Source: an uncultured Pelagibacteraceae bacterium
GTDB taxonomy: Bacteria > Pseudomonadota > Alphaproteobacteria > Pelagibacterales > Pelagibacteraceae
Direction of reading: 5' to 3'
Assembly (NCBI GenBank): GCA_902589455.1
Contig: CACISX010000003.1
Location: forward strand, 141,070 to 205,069
DNA: 64,000 nt
The notes under the pieces were generated by a model. It saw only the letters and a program-made list of their open reading frames with translations. It made no database searches and was not told the origin of the DNA. This document shows, piece after piece, positions 21,958 to 32,305 of the stretch; the first letter of the stretch is position 1, and the number at the start of each line of letters is the position of its first letter. The position numbers were made by a program, and so were the translations under genes.

Positions 21958-22427
21958 TGAACAAAAAAACCAATCCTGGTTTGAAAATTATTTGTTTAAA
22001 CAGAAAAGCTAGTTTTAATTATTTTTTTGAAGATATTTTTGAAGCTGGAATTGTTTTAAAGGGATCTGAGATTAAATCAATAAGAGATGGCAAGGTTAAT
22101 ATTGCTGACTCTTATGCTGTTGAAAAGGAAGGTGAAATTGTATTAATTAATTCACATATTTCTCCATACAAGCAAGCCAGTCACTCTAATCATAATCCGA
22201 CTGATGATAGAAAATTGCTACTTAATAAAAAAGAAATAAATAAATTGATAGGTAAAATGCAAAGAGATGGTTTCACATTAGTTCCAACAAAAATGTATTT
22301 TAAAAAAGGAAAGGCTAAAATAGAATTAGCTGTTGCAAAAGGAAAAAAGCAATATGATAAAAGAGCAACAAAAAAAAGTAGAGATTGGAACCGTGAAAAG
22401 GCAAGATATATTAGAAAATCGAGTTAA
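21957..22427 (+). CDS. smpB: SsrA-binding protein
   Basis: [49 protein letters not shown]. Confidence 0.97.
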   Translation: MNKKTNPGLKIICLNRKASFNYFFEDIFEAGIVLKGSEIKSIRDGKVNIADSYAVEKEGEIVLINSHISPYKQASHSNHNPTDDRKLLLNKKEINKLIGKMQRDGFTLVPTKMYFKKGKAKIELAVAKGKKQYDKRATKKSRDWNREKARYIRKSS

Positions 22428-22911
22428 AATTGTTTTTTTAGGATTAGGCTCAAATTTAGGTCAAAGAAAACTAAATATAGAAAAAGCAAAATTTTTATTA
22501 GCAGAGTATAATTTAGATTTTCTATCGGTATCTAGTTATTATGAAACACCTTCCTGGCCAGATCCAAGTAAACCCAAGTTCTTAAATATTATTTTAAAAC
22601 TAAAATGCTATTACAATCCTCAAGAACTATTAAAAATATGCAAAACTATAGAAACTCAATTAGGTAGAAAAAAAGCAAAAAAAAACGCTCCTCGTACATG
22701 TGATTTAGATATAATAGATTTTAATAATTTGGTATCAAAAAATAATGCTAAAATTAATTTGCCTCATAAAATGATGCACAAAAGAAGCTTCGTATTATTT
22801 CCATTATTTGAAATCCAAAAGAATTGGATCCATCCTGATAAACAAATTGATGTTAAAACGTTGATTTCTCTACTACCTGATAGAGACATTAGATCTATTA
22901 AACAAATTTGA
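22393..22911 (+). CDS. folK: 2-amino-4-hydroxy-6-hydroxymethyldihydropteridine pyrophosphokinase (start uncertain; ORF extends to 22333, GTG at 22393 possible)
   Basis: [56 protein letters not shown]. Confidence 0.92.
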   Translation: MKRQDILENRVKIVFLGLGSNLGQRKLNIEKAKFLLAEYNLDFLSVSSYYETPSWPDPSKPKFLNIILKLKCYYNPQELLKICKTIETQLGRKKAKKNAPRTCDLDIIDFNNLVSKNNAKINLPHKMMHKRSFVLFPLFEIQKNWIHPDKQIDVKTLISLLPDRDIRSIKQI

Positions 22912-22932
22912 TTTAGTGGTATAATATTAATT

Positions 22933-24678
22933 ATGCTTAATTCAAATGAACTTATAAATAAAGTTAAGAATTATAATAAATTTCTAAATCCAGAAAGATT
23001 GGACAAAGCTTATAATTTTGCCGTTAAAGCACATAAGAGTCAAAAAAGAGCTTCGGGGGATCCTTATTCAGTTCATCCAATTGAGGTTGCAAATATTTTA
23101 ACTGAATTAAAATTAGATAGTGCTACAATTACAACAGGTTTATTGCATGACACTATCGAAGATACTTTTGCAACTTATGAAACAATAAAACAAGAATTTG
23201 GTGATGAAGTAGCTGATTTAGTTGACGGTGTAACGAAAATTTCAGCATTTGAAAATTCAGCTGGAGCTAATTCTAAAGTTGAGAATTTTAGAAAATTAAT
23301 TTTAGCAACATCAAAAGACATCAGGGTTCTATTAGTTAAAATTGCTGATCGACTACATAATATGAGGACCATTAAAGCTATTACAAAGGAAGATAAAAGA
23401 AAAAGAATTGCTCAAGAAACTATGGAAATTTATGCTCCATTAGCTGATAGAATGGGAATGCACAGAATAAGAGACGAACTTGAGGATTTGTCTTTTGAAA
23501 TTTTAAATAACGACGCAAGAACATTAATAAAAAAAAGACTAGATGAAATAAAATTTGATAGAAAAGATTTATTTGAAGAACAATCGTTTAAGTTAAGTGA
23601 AATCTTGAATGATAATGAAATCAATGCTGAGATTCATGGTAGAGAAAAAACACCTTTTTCAATTTGGAGAAAAGTCCAAAAAAAAAGAGTTTCACTTGAA
23701 CAAATAACAGACATTATTGGTTTTAGGATAATTTTGAACAATGTAGATGATTGTTACAAAACTCTTGGTATTTTTCATAAAAAATGGAATTGTATACCGG
23801 GGAAATTTAAAGATTATATTTCTTCTCCAAAAATTAATGGTTATAAATCTATTCATACTTCTGTAATTGGTTCAAATAAAAAACCAATAGAAATTCAAAT
23901 TAGAACACACGAAATGCACGAATTTGCAGAAAGAGGTGTTGCATCCCATTGGCAGTATAAATCTTCTGAAAAATTTAATTCTTTAAGCTGGAAGGAGTAT
24001 GACTGGTTAAAAGATCTTGTTGAAATTATAGAAAAGAATGAAAATCCCGAAGACTCTTATGAATATACAAAACTACAAATGTTTCAAGAAAACGTATTTT
24101 GTTTCACGCCAAAAGGTTCAGTAATAAAATTACCTAAAGACGCAACAGCTATAGATTTTGCATACGCTGTTCATACTAAAATTGGTAATTCAGCAATTGG
24201 TTGTGAAATTAATGGAAACAAAAATGAACTACAAACGATTTTAAGAAATGGTGATCGTGTGAATATTATAACATCTAAAAATAATTCACCGTCACTTCAC
24301 TGGATACCAACTACCAAAACAGGTAAAGCTAGAGCAGCAATAAGAAGATATTGGCATGATAAAGGAGAGCAAAAAGAGGAAAAAACAAAAAAATACAATA
24401 CCACTCTATGGATGTCATTACCTGATAAGCCAGGACAATTAGGAGATATAAGCTCACTTATTGGAAGTCATAAATTAAATATATCGAGTTTAGAAATGGT
24501 TGGTAAAAATCCCAATTATATTAATTTTAAATTTAAATTAATTATTAGAAACCTTAAGAATTTTACTAATTTTATTGCAGAGCTAAAACAAAAGAGTATA
24601 AAATTTAAGATAATTAGACACGAAGAAAAAAGAAATGCTTTCACACAAAAAATCCTTAAATATTTTAAAAAAAACTAA
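22933..24678 (+). CDS. Bifunctional (p)ppGpp synthetase/hydrolase (RSH family), short form
   Basis: HD domain (TTGLLHDTIEDT, KIADRLHNMRT), synthetase (GFRIILNN, YKSIHTSVIG, IEIQIRTHEMHEFAERGVASHW), TGS and ACT domains. Confidence 0.93.
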   Translation: MLNSNELINKVKNYNKFLNPERLDKAYNFAVKAHKSQKRASGDPYSVHPIEVANILTELKLDSATITTGLLHDTIEDTFATYETIKQEFGDEVADLVDGVTKISAFENSAGANSKVENFRKLILATSKDIRVLLVKIADRLHNMRTIKAITKEDKRKRIAQETMEIYAPLADRMGMHRIRDELEDLSFEILNNDARTLIKKRLDEIKFDRKDLFEEQSFKLSEILNDNEINAEIHGREKTPFSIWRKVQKKRVSLEQITDIIGFRIILNNVDDCYKTLGIFHKKWNCIPGKFKDYISSPKINGYKSIHTSVIGSNKKPIEIQIRTHEMHEFAERGVASHWQYKSSEKFNSLSWKEYDWLKDLVEIIEKNENPEDSYEYTKLQMFQENVFCFTPKGSVIKLPKDATAIDFAYAVHTKIGNSAIGCEINGNKNELQTILRNGDRVNIITSKNNSPSLHWIPTTKTGKARAAIRRYWHDKGEQKEEKTKKYNTTLWMSLPDKPGQLGDISSLIGSHKLNISSLEMVGKNPNYINFKFKLIIRNLKNFTNFIAELKQKSIKFKIIRHEEKRNAFTQKILKYFKKN

Positions 24679-25222
24679 TGCATTATTAGAAGGTCACTTT
24701 GTTCTATCATCAGGTTTACATTCTTCAAAATATATACAATGTGCAAAACTTTTAAGTTTCCCCAATTTAGCTGATAAAATCTGTAAATCTTTAGCAAATA
24801 AAATTAAAAAAAAATTTAAAAAATTTGATTTAATACTAGCTCCTGCAATGGGAGGAGTAATTATTGGATATGAAATAGGAAAATTGCTAAAAAAAGAAAC
24901 AATTTTTTGTGAAAGGGTAAATGGTAAATTTACTCTCAGAAGAGGATTTAATATTAAAAAAGGTGCAAGAGTATTAATTATAGAAGATGTAATCACTACA
25001 GGAAAATCAAGTTTAGAGTGCGTAAAGTTGATTAAAAAATCAAAAGCAAAATTAATTGGATTTGCATCTATAATTGATCGATCAACTAAACAATCTTTAA
25101 AAATAAAAACTGGAATAATATCTCATCTAAAAATTGAAGTTCCAACTTATAAAGCAAATAAATTACCACCAGCACTTAAGTTAATACCAATAACAACCCC
25201 AGGAAGTAGATTTATTAAGTGA
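24635..25222 (+). CDS. pyrE: Orotate phosphoribosyltransferase
   Basis: GHFVLSSGLHSSKYIQCA, PRPP loop VLIIEDVITTGKSS. Confidence 0.93.
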   Translation: MLSHKKSLNILKKTNALLEGHFVLSSGLHSSKYIQCAKLLSFPNLADKICKSLANKIKKKFKKFDLILAPAMGGVIIGYEIGKLLKKETIFCERVNGKFTLRRGFNIKKGARVLIIEDVITTGKSSLECVKLIKKSKAKLIGFASIIDRSTKQSLKIKTGIISHLKIEVPTYKANKLPPALKLIPITTPGSRFIK

Positions 25223-25938
25223 AAAGGTTAGGTGTAAATATAGATCATATTGCAACTTTACGAAATGCTCGTGGAGAGAAACACCCTGATCCAATTGTTG
25301 CAGCCAAAAAAGTTATTAATTATGGAGCCGACTCTGTAACAATTCATTTAAGAGAAGATAGAAGACATATAAATGATGTTGACGCAAAAAAAATATGTGG
25401 TTTAAAAAATGTTCTTGTAAACCTTGAAATATCTATGAATAAAGAAATTGTTAATAAAGCACTTAAGATCAAACCAAATTTTGTTTGTTTAGTTCCAGAA
25501 AACAGAAAAGAAATTACGACAGAAGGAGGTTTAAATATAAAAGATCACTTTAAAAAATTAGAGGAAATAATTAAAAAATTTAAAAAAGCAAATATAAGAA
25601 CAAGTTTATTTATTAATCCTTCTCCAAATGACATTAGACTTGCTAAAAAATTAAACGCTGATTGTATTGAAATGCATACCGGAAAATTAGCAAACTTAGT
25701 TAAATCAAAAAAAAGTTATTCTAGTGAATTAAATAGAATTAAAAAAAGTGCAAAATTAGCATCAAGTTTAAATATAGAGGTTCATGCTGGTCATGGTTTA
25801 GACTATAAAACCACCAAAATGTTAACAAAAATAACAGATATAGAGGAGTATAACATTGGACATTTTATAATTGGGGAGTCAGTATTTTATGGACTTTCAA
25901 AAGTAATTAAAAACTTTAAAAAAATTATAAAAAAATAA
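25219..25938 (+). CDS. pdxJ: Pyridoxine 5'-phosphate synthase
   Basis: LGVNIDHIATLRNARGEKHPDPI, TIHLREDRRHI, VHAGHGLDY; GTG start. Confidence 0.97.
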   Translation: MKRLGVNIDHIATLRNARGEKHPDPIVAAKKVINYGADSVTIHLREDRRHINDVDAKKICGLKNVLVNLEISMNKEIVNKALKIKPNFVCLVPENRKEITTEGGLNIKDHFKKLEEIIKKFKKANIRTSLFINPSPNDIRLAKKLNADCIEMHTGKLANLVKSKKSYSSELNRIKKSAKLASSLNIEVHAGHGLDYKTTKMLTKITDIEEYNIGHFIIGESVFYGLSKVIKNFKKIIKK

Positions 25939-26325
25939 ATGAAAATTCTTGGTATTGGTGTTGATATTGTTGAAAATAAAAGAATTCAAAAATCGATTAA
26001 AAATCCTTTATTTAAAAAAAGAATCTATACATCTAAAGAATTGAAACAATCTAATACTGTTGGTAATAAAGTAAGCTATTTTTCAAAGAGATTTGCTGCA
26101 AAAGAAGCATTTTCAAAAGCTCTTGGCACAGGTTTTCGTATGAATTTAAATTTTAAAGATATAGAAGTTATTAATAACAAAATGGGAAAGCCTTATTATG
26201 TTAAAAATAAAAAAATTACAAAGATCATTCAAAAAAATTTTAAAATCAAAAATTTTAAATTTTTTTTATCAATTTCGGATGAAAAAAATTACTCAACTGC
26301 ATTTGCAATTATACAAACATCATGA
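25939..26325 (+). CDS. acpS: Holo-[acyl-carrier-protein] synthase
   Basis: GIGVDIVENKRI, SKRFAAKEAFSKALGTGF. Confidence 0.96.
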   Translation: MKILGIGVDIVENKRIQKSIKNPLFKKRIYTSKELKQSNTVGNKVSYFSKRFAAKEAFSKALGTGFRMNLNFKDIEVINNKMGKPYYVKNKKITKIIQKNFKIKNFKFFLSISDEKNYSTAFAIIQTS

Positions 26326-27059
26326 AATTAGATAAAAAATTCTTTTCAGAAAATATAAAAACATTAATTTATGCACTAATAATTGCGATAATTATTAGAT
26401 CACTTTTAATACAACCATTTTATATTCCATCTTCATCAATGGAACCAACTTTATTGGTAGGAGATAGATTATTTGTTACAAAATATACATATGGTTACAG
26501 CAAACATTCATTCCCATTTAGTCCACCATTATTAAGCAAAAGAATTATGTTTAATAGTCCTGAAAGGGGTGATGTAATTGTTTTTAAAACACCAGCAGAC
26601 AATAGAACAGATTATATAAAAAGACTTATTGGTTTACCTGGTGATAAAATTCAATTTATCGACTCTAATCTGTATTTAAATAATTCTGAAATTTTTAAAT
26701 CTAAAATAAAAAATAAATCCACAATATACTGTGGAAATAAAAGCATAGATGTTTATAGATTTGAGGAAAAACTTTCAAATGGTAAAAAATTTCATACCGT
26801 GTATTTAAAAGATTATACCTACCAGAATTCAGATGTGTTTACTGTTCCAAGTGATCATTATTTTTTTTTAGGTGATAATAGGGATTGTTCGAAAGATAGC
26901 AGATACTTAACAAGTGTAGGTTATGTCCATAAAAATAATCTGGTAGGAAAAGCTCAATTTATATTTTTCTCATCTGATAAAAAAATTGGAAGTTTTTTAG
27001 AATTTTGGAAATGGCATAAATCAATAAGGTTTAATAGAACCTTCAATAGAATTGATTAA
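26322..27059 (+). CDS. lepB: Signal peptidase I
   Basis: IPSSSMEPTLLVGDRLFVTKYTYG, YIKRLIGLPGDKI, FFLGDNRDCSKDSR. Confidence 0.97.
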   Translation: MKLDKKFFSENIKTLIYALIIAIIIRSLLIQPFYIPSSSMEPTLLVGDRLFVTKYTYGYSKHSFPFSPPLLSKRIMFNSPERGDVIVFKTPADNRTDYIKRLIGLPGDKIQFIDSNLYLNNSEIFKSKIKNKSTIYCGNKSIDVYRFEEKLSNGKKFHTVYLKDYTYQNSDVFTVPSDHYFFLGDNRDCSKDSRYLTSVGYVHKNNLVGKAQFIFFSSDKKIGSFLEFWKWHKSIRFNRTFNRID

Positions 27060-27727
27060 TGAAAATTAATTACCAAAATTTAGAAAAAAAAATTGATTTA
27101 AAATTTAAAAATAAAAATCTTCTTATTCAAGCTCTTACACATAAAAGTTTTAATCCAAACGAAAATAATGAAAAAATAGAATTTCTAGGCGATAGAGTCC
27201 TTGGCTTAGTTATCGCAAAAAAACTTTTAGAAATTTATCCAGAGGAAAAAGAAGGTATTCTTGATAAAAAATTCGCATCCTTAGTAAATAAAAAAACATG
27301 TTTAGATATAGCAAAAAAAATAAATTTAGCTGCTTACGTTAAAACTTTTAACCCAAATAATAAGAAAATAAAAATTGAAGATAAAATAATATCAGATAGT
27401 TGTGAAGCATTAATTGGAGCTATATATTTAGAAAAAGGTTTCGTTGTTGTAGAAAAAATAATTTTAAACTTGTGGCAAGACCACATTGAAAAAAGTGTTG
27501 TGACTCAAATAGATGCTAAAACTAAACTTCAAGAATTAACATTAAAAAATTTTAAAAAATTACCTGCATATAAATTAATTTCAAATACTGGTCCAAGACA
27601 TAAACCTATATTCAAAATTGGTGTAAAATTGCCTAATACAAAATATTTTATAGCTTCTGGTAAATCAAAAAAAGAAGCTGAACAAAATGCAGCAATAGAA
27701 TGTTTGAAATATATAAATAAAAAATGA
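27059..27727 (+). CDS. rnc: Ribonuclease III
   Basis: NEKIEFLGDRVLGLVIA, SDSCEALIGAIYLE, C-terminal dsRBD. Confidence 0.96.
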   Translation: MKINYQNLEKKIDLKFKNKNLLIQALTHKSFNPNENNEKIEFLGDRVLGLVIAKKLLEIYPEEKEGILDKKFASLVNKKTCLDIAKKINLAAYVKTFNPNNKKIKIEDKIISDSCEALIGAIYLEKGFVVVEKIILNLWQDHIEKSVVTQIDAKTKLQELTLKNFKKLPAYKLISNTGPRHKPIFKIGVKLPNTKYFIASGKSKKEAEQNAAIECLKYINKK

Positions 27728-28404
27728 ATTGGTCTGACGAAGGTTTTTTAATTAGCAAAACTAGATACAATGAAAATTCGTTAATTGCTGAATTATTTAC
27801 AAAAAATAAAGGAAAAATATCTGGAATTATATTTGGAGGTACTTCAAAAAAAATAAAAAATTATCTTCAGATTGGTAATAAACTACATGTTAATTACAAT
27901 TCTAAAAATGAAAATAGAATAGGTTATTTTAAAATTGAAATATTAAATGCATATACTCCTTTATATTTTGACCACAAACAAAAACTATCTTCTATTGCCT
28001 CTGCAATGAATTTAATTAAAATATTGACTGCCGAGTCTCAATCTAACAATAAAGTTTATTTTATAATTCAAAATTTATTTTTAATATTAAAAGAAAAAAA
28101 CTGGTTAAAAAAATATATATTTTGGGAATTAGAACTTCTTAAAATATTGGGATATGATCTACAACTTGAAAATTTAGTTGAAAAAAATTTAGAGGGAAAC
28201 AAAACCGTTTATTATGCGAGTTCATCAAATGAGAAAAAATATGTTCCTAATTTTTTAATTGAAAAAGATATAGAAGTTAACGATCATGGTACTTTGTTAA
28301 ATGGTTTAAAATTGGTTGGTGATTATTTGGATAAGACAATATTAAGACCCAATAATTTAAATTATCCAAATAGCAGGATGTTATTTTTAAATACCTTAAA
28401 ATAA
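27724..28404 (+). CDS. recO: DNA repair protein RecO
   Basis: RecO N-terminal OB-like pattern (DEGFLISKTRYNENSLIAELFTKNKGKISGIIFGG), position after rnc. Confidence 0.85.
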   Translation: MNWSDEGFLISKTRYNENSLIAELFTKNKGKISGIIFGGTSKKIKNYLQIGNKLHVNYNSKNENRIGYFKIEILNAYTPLYFDHKQKLSSIASAMNLIKILTAESQSNNKVYFIIQNLFLILKEKNWLKKYIFWELELLKILGYDLQLENLVEKNLEGNKTVYYASSSNEKKYVPNFLIEKDIEVNDHGTLLNGLKLVGDYLDKTILRPNNLNYPNSRMLFLNTLK

Positions 28405-29394
28405 TTATTTAATTATTTTATCAATTCTATCTGCATAATAACTTACTATTGCATTAGCTCCAGCTCTCTTAAATGCAACTAAAGTTTCATATATTGAGTC
28501 TTTATTAATTAATTTTTTTGCTATAGCTGTTTCAATCAAACTATATTCTCCTGAAACTTGATAAGCAAAAACAGGTAATTTGAATTTTTCTTTTACAGAC
28601 TTTATTATGTCTAAGTAGGGCATCGCTGGTTTAACCATTACCATATCAGCACCCTCTTTGATATCTAGTGCAACCTCTCTTAACGCTTCATCAGAATTTC
28701 TATAGTCCATTTGGTATGTTTTTTTATCTCCTTTTAAGGAATTTTTAGATCCGACAGCATCTCTAAATGGTCCATAGAAGCTTGAAGCATATTTTGCAGC
28801 ATAAGATAATATTTGTACGTTTTGGAATTTATTTTTATCTAAAGCTTTTCTTATTTTTCCTATTCTGCCATCCATCATATCTGATGGGGCAATTACATCA
28901 CAACCCATCTCTGCCTGAAGTAGTGATTGATTAATCAGTACCTCTATAGTCTCATCGTTTAGAATAGTGTTAGATTTAATTAAACCGTCATGACCATGTG
29001 ATGTGTAGGGATCTAATGCTACGTCACACATTATACCTATTTGATTTTTGTATCTTTTTTTAATTTCTTTAATTGCTCTACAAACTAAATTTTTTTCATT
29101 AAGTGATTCTGTTCCCAATTCATCTTTATGTACATTTTGGGTTTTTGGAAAAAGTGCAACCATTGGTATCTTTTTTTTTATGGCTCTATCCACTATTTGA
29201 CTCAATCGATTAATTGTATATCTGTATACGCCTGGCATCGATGAAATCTCTTGCCGTTTATTTGACCCTTCAATTAAAAAAATAGGTAATATAAAGTCGT
29301 TTGGACTTAAGGTATTTTCTTGAATCAGTCGTCTTGACCAAGATTCTTTTCTATTTCTTCTAAGTCTAAGACTCGGATATTTACCTATAATCAT
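28405..29394 (-). CDS. hemB: Delta-aminolevulinic acid dehydratase
   Basis: RLRRNRKESWSRRLIQENTLSPNDFILPIF, APSDMMDGRIGKIRKALD, DMVMVKPAMPYLDII. Confidence 0.97.
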   Translation of the reverse strand: MIIGKYPSLRLRRNRKESWSRRLIQENTLSPNDFILPIFLIEGSNKRQEISSMPGVYRYTINRLSQIVDRAIKKKIPMVALFPKTQNVHKDELGTESLNEKNLVCRAIKEIKKRYKNQIGIMCDVALDPYTSHGHDGLIKSNTILNDETIEVLINQSLLQAEMGCDVIAPSDMMDGRIGKIRKALDKNKFQNVQILSYAAKYASSFYGPFRDAVGSKNSLKGDKKTYQMDYRNSDEALREVALDIKEGADMVMVKPAMPYLDIIKSVKEKFKLPVFAYQVSGEYSLIETAIAKKLINKDSIYETLVAFKRAGANAIVSYYADRIDKIIK

Positions 29395-29413
29395 GTTTTA
29401 ATTTACTTTTAAA

Positions 29414-29442
29414 TTGCGACAAATGTAATATACACATATACA
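29414..29442 (+). promoter_or_regulatory. Candidate sigma70-type promoter for the 2OG-oxygenase gene
   Basis: TTGCGA, 17-bp spacer, TATACA in the 73-bp hemB / 29468 divergent intergenic. Confidence 0.4.
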
Positions 29443-29467
29443 AAAAAAAGGGTAGAAAGCAATCAAG

Positions 29468-30106
29468 ATGACGGTAGAAAATTCAAAAGTAATAGACTTA
29501 AATGTTAAAAAAGAAGATAGAGTTTTAGACTTTAGCGATTTTCAGAAACAAGAAATTAAATTTGATATTGAAAAGTTGCAAGAAGCTTATCATCAAATAG
29601 TTAAGATTAAAAAATTTGAAGATGCTGGTGTAACTCACTTTGGAGCAATATCATTAACTCAAATACCTGGCGATCCAAATTCTATCAAAGGCAACAAGGC
29701 CAGAGGAGTATATTGGACAAAACCTGATAAATCAGGAAAAGAAGTAGTAAGAGATGAGTCACTTGATGAGTCTTTATATTCGGAATTCATAAAAGATTAT
29801 GAAAATACTTATTTCAAAGAAGTATATGACACCCTTTCTTCTAGATATAAACTGGGGAGAGTAAGAATTCTTTTAAAAGAGCCAAGATCAACTTTAAGCT
29901 GGCATAGAGACCCTGAACCGAGATTACATATACCTTTAATTACTAATCCTGGCTGCATCATGGTTATTGATAATGTTGCAAAGCATATGCCTGCTGATGG
30001 TTCTGTTTGGATTACAAATAACACCAAGTATCACAATGCATTTAATGGTGGTGAAGAAAATAGAATACATTTAGTTGCTTGTGTTTTAGATTACAAATTT
30101 AACTAA
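29468..30106 (+). CDS. Aspartyl/asparaginyl beta-hydroxylase-like (2OG-Fe(II)/cupin) protein
   Basis: SWHRDPEPRLHIPLITNPGCIM (HxD and Arg), later histidine in NNTKYHNAFNGGEENRIHLV. Confidence 0.6.
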   Translation: MTVENSKVIDLNVKKEDRVLDFSDFQKQEIKFDIEKLQEAYHQIVKIKKFEDAGVTHFGAISLTQIPGDPNSIKGNKARGVYWTKPDKSGKEVVRDESLDESLYSEFIKDYENTYFKEVYDTLSSRYKLGRVRILLKEPRSTLSWHRDPEPRLHIPLITNPGCIMVIDNVAKHMPADGSVWITNNTKYHNAFNGGEENRIHLVACVLDYKFN

Positions 30107-30107
30107 T

Positions 30108-30533
30108 TTGAAAAAAATATTTATTTCATCAGATCACGCTGGATTTAAGTTAAAAGAAACAATCAAAGATTATTTAAGGAATAAAAAAGTAAAATTTGAG
30201 GATCTTGGACCTAAAGATGATAGCAGCGTTGATTATCCTGATTATGCACATAAGGTTGCTAGAAAAGTCAAATCAAGCAAGAGTAATGTTGGTATTTTAG
30301 TATGTGGATCTGGAACTGGTATGAATATTGCGGCAAATAAGCATAAAAATATTCGCGCTGCACAATGTTTTAATCTAAAATCAACGAAATTATCCAGATT
30401 GCATAACGATGCAAACATCATTACATTAGGTTCTAGATTGATTACCAAAAAAAACGCCTTGAAATTTGTAAGTGTTTTTTTAAATACAAAATTTGATGGT
30501 GGTAGACACTTAAGAAGAGTTAAAAAAATATAA
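30108..30533 (+). CDS. rpiB: Ribose 5-phosphate isomerase B
   Basis: [42 protein letters not shown] start. Confidence 0.95.
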   Translation: MKKIFISSDHAGFKLKETIKDYLRNKKVKFEDLGPKDDSSVDYPDYAHKVARKVKSSKSNVGILVCGSGTGMNIAANKHKNIRAAQCFNLKSTKLSRLHNDANIITLGSRLITKKNALKFVSVFLNTKFDGGRHLRRVKKI

Positions 30534-30535
30534 TT

Positions 30536-31843
30536 ATGTCGAGCGAAAAAAATTATTTAAATGATAGTTATAAAAGCTTCTTTGAGGATAGTTTATCTGT
30601 AAAAGATCCAGAGCTTTATAAAGCTATTAAAGATGAATTAATCAGACAACAACAACATATAGAGTTAATTGCTTCTGAAAATATAGTATCTCAAGCAGTC
30701 TTAGAGGCACAAGGATCGGTTCTAACTAATAAATATGCTGAGGGTTATCCTGGTAAAAGATATTATAATGGTTGTGAACACGTTGATGTAGCAGAAAACC
30801 TTGCTATAGAAAGATTAAAAAAATTATTTAATTGTAAATTTGCAAATGCACAACCACACTCAGGCGCACAAGCTAATGGAGCTGTATTTTTAGCTTTGTT
30901 AAGCCCAGGCGATACATTCATGGGTATGAGTTTGAATTCAGGTGGTCATATTACTCATGGATTAAAAATTTCAATGTCTGGTAAGTGGTTTAACGCTGTA
31001 GGTTATGATGTAGATAAAGAATCTGAGTTGATAGATTATGATAATGTCGAAAAACTTGCATTAGAACATAAACCTAAACTAATCATTGCGGGTGGAAGTG
31101 CTTATTCTAGAGTAATAGACTTTAAAAGATTTAGAGAGATTGCAGATAAAGTAGGGGCATACTTAATGGTTGATATGGCTCATTTCTCAGGATTAGTTGC
31201 TGGTAAAGGATACCCTAATCCTTGTGATTATGCTCATGTGGTTACTTCAACAACCCATAAGGTTTTTAGAAGTGCAAGAGGAGGAATAATTTTAACTAAC
31301 CACGAGGAACTTGCTAAAAAATTTAATACAGCTGTTTTTCCTGGTTACCAAGGAGGACCTTTAATGCATATTATTGCTGCAAAAGCAGCTGGCTTTCTTG
31401 AAGCGCTACAACCAGAATTTCAAGATTATATTAAATCTGTTTTAGCAAACGCAAAAATTTTGGCAGAAACTTTAAAAAATAATGGATTTAAAATTTATTC
31501 AGATGGAACAGATACACATCTGATGTTGGTTGATTTGAGACCCTACAATGTAAAAGGAAATCTTGCGGCAGAGAGTTTGTCTAAGGCAAACATTACATGT
31601 AATAAAAATGGTATTCCATTTGATACAGAAAAACCGATGATTACATCTGGTATAAGATTAGGAACTCAAGCGGCAACAACTCGTGGATTTGGTTTAAATG
31701 AGTTTAAAACAGTAGGTGAATTAATAACAAAAACTCTAAAAGGTTTATCTGAAAACCCAACAGATAACAGCAAAATAGAAAACGAAGTAAAAAATGAAGT
31801 TATTTCTTTAACTTCGTCATTTCCGATATATAAGAACCTTTAG
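30536..31843 (+). CDS. glyA: Serine hydroxymethyltransferase
   Basis: [55 protein letters not shown]. Confidence 0.98.
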   Translation: MSSEKNYLNDSYKSFFEDSLSVKDPELYKAIKDELIRQQQHIELIASENIVSQAVLEAQGSVLTNKYAEGYPGKRYYNGCEHVDVAENLAIERLKKLFNCKFANAQPHSGAQANGAVFLALLSPGDTFMGMSLNSGGHITHGLKISMSGKWFNAVGYDVDKESELIDYDNVEKLALEHKPKLIIAGGSAYSRVIDFKRFREIADKVGAYLMVDMAHFSGLVAGKGYPNPCDYAHVVTSTTHKVFRSARGGIILTNHEELAKKFNTAVFPGYQGGPLMHIIAAKAAGFLEALQPEFQDYIKSVLANAKILAETLKNNGFKIYSDGTDTHLMLVDLRPYNVKGNLAAESLSKANITCNKNGIPFDTEKPMITSGIRLGTQAATTRGFGLNEFKTVGELITKTLKGLSENPTDNSKIENEVKNEVISLTSSFPIYKNL

Positions 31844-31846
31844 TAA

Positions 31847-32305
31847 ATGATTTGTTCAATATGTAAAAAAGGGGAGACCTCCGTTGTCGACTCTAGACCA
31901 ACGGAAGATGGTACGGCTATTAGAAGACGAAGACTTTGTGTATGTGGAGCACGTTTTACAACTTTTGAAAGAGTTCAATTTAGAGAATTAATGGTAGTAA
32001 AAAAAAATGGAAGAAAATCCACTTTCGATAGAGAAAAGCTATCAAAATCTATTTATATTGCTCTTAAAAAAAGACCCATAGACACAGAAACAATAGAAAA
32101 ATTTATAAGTCAAATTTCAAGATCACTAGAGGAACTTGGTCAAAGTGAAATATCTACTAATACAATTGGAACTATGGTTATGGAGGGTTTAAAAGATTTA
32201 GATCCAGTTGGATATGTGAGATTTGCATCTGTATATAGAAATTTTAGAGAAGAAAAAGACTTCGTGCAATTCGTGGACAAGCTAGATGTCTACAAAAAAA
32301 GATAA
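31847..32305 (+). CDS. nrdR: Transcriptional repressor NrdR
   Basis: [45 protein letters not shown]-cone. Confidence 0.97.
   Translation: MICSICKKGETSVVDSRPTEDGTAIRRRRLCVCGARFTTFERVQFRELMVVKKNGRKSTFDREKLSKSIYIALKKRPIDTETIEKFISQISRSLEELGQSEISTNTIGTMVMEGLKDLDPVGYVRFASVYRNFREEKDFVQFVDKLDVYKKR

Noticed and set aside
30500-30540. Possible riboswitch upstream of glyA
   Set aside because: Only 2 nt separate rpiB and glyA, leaving no space for a leader.
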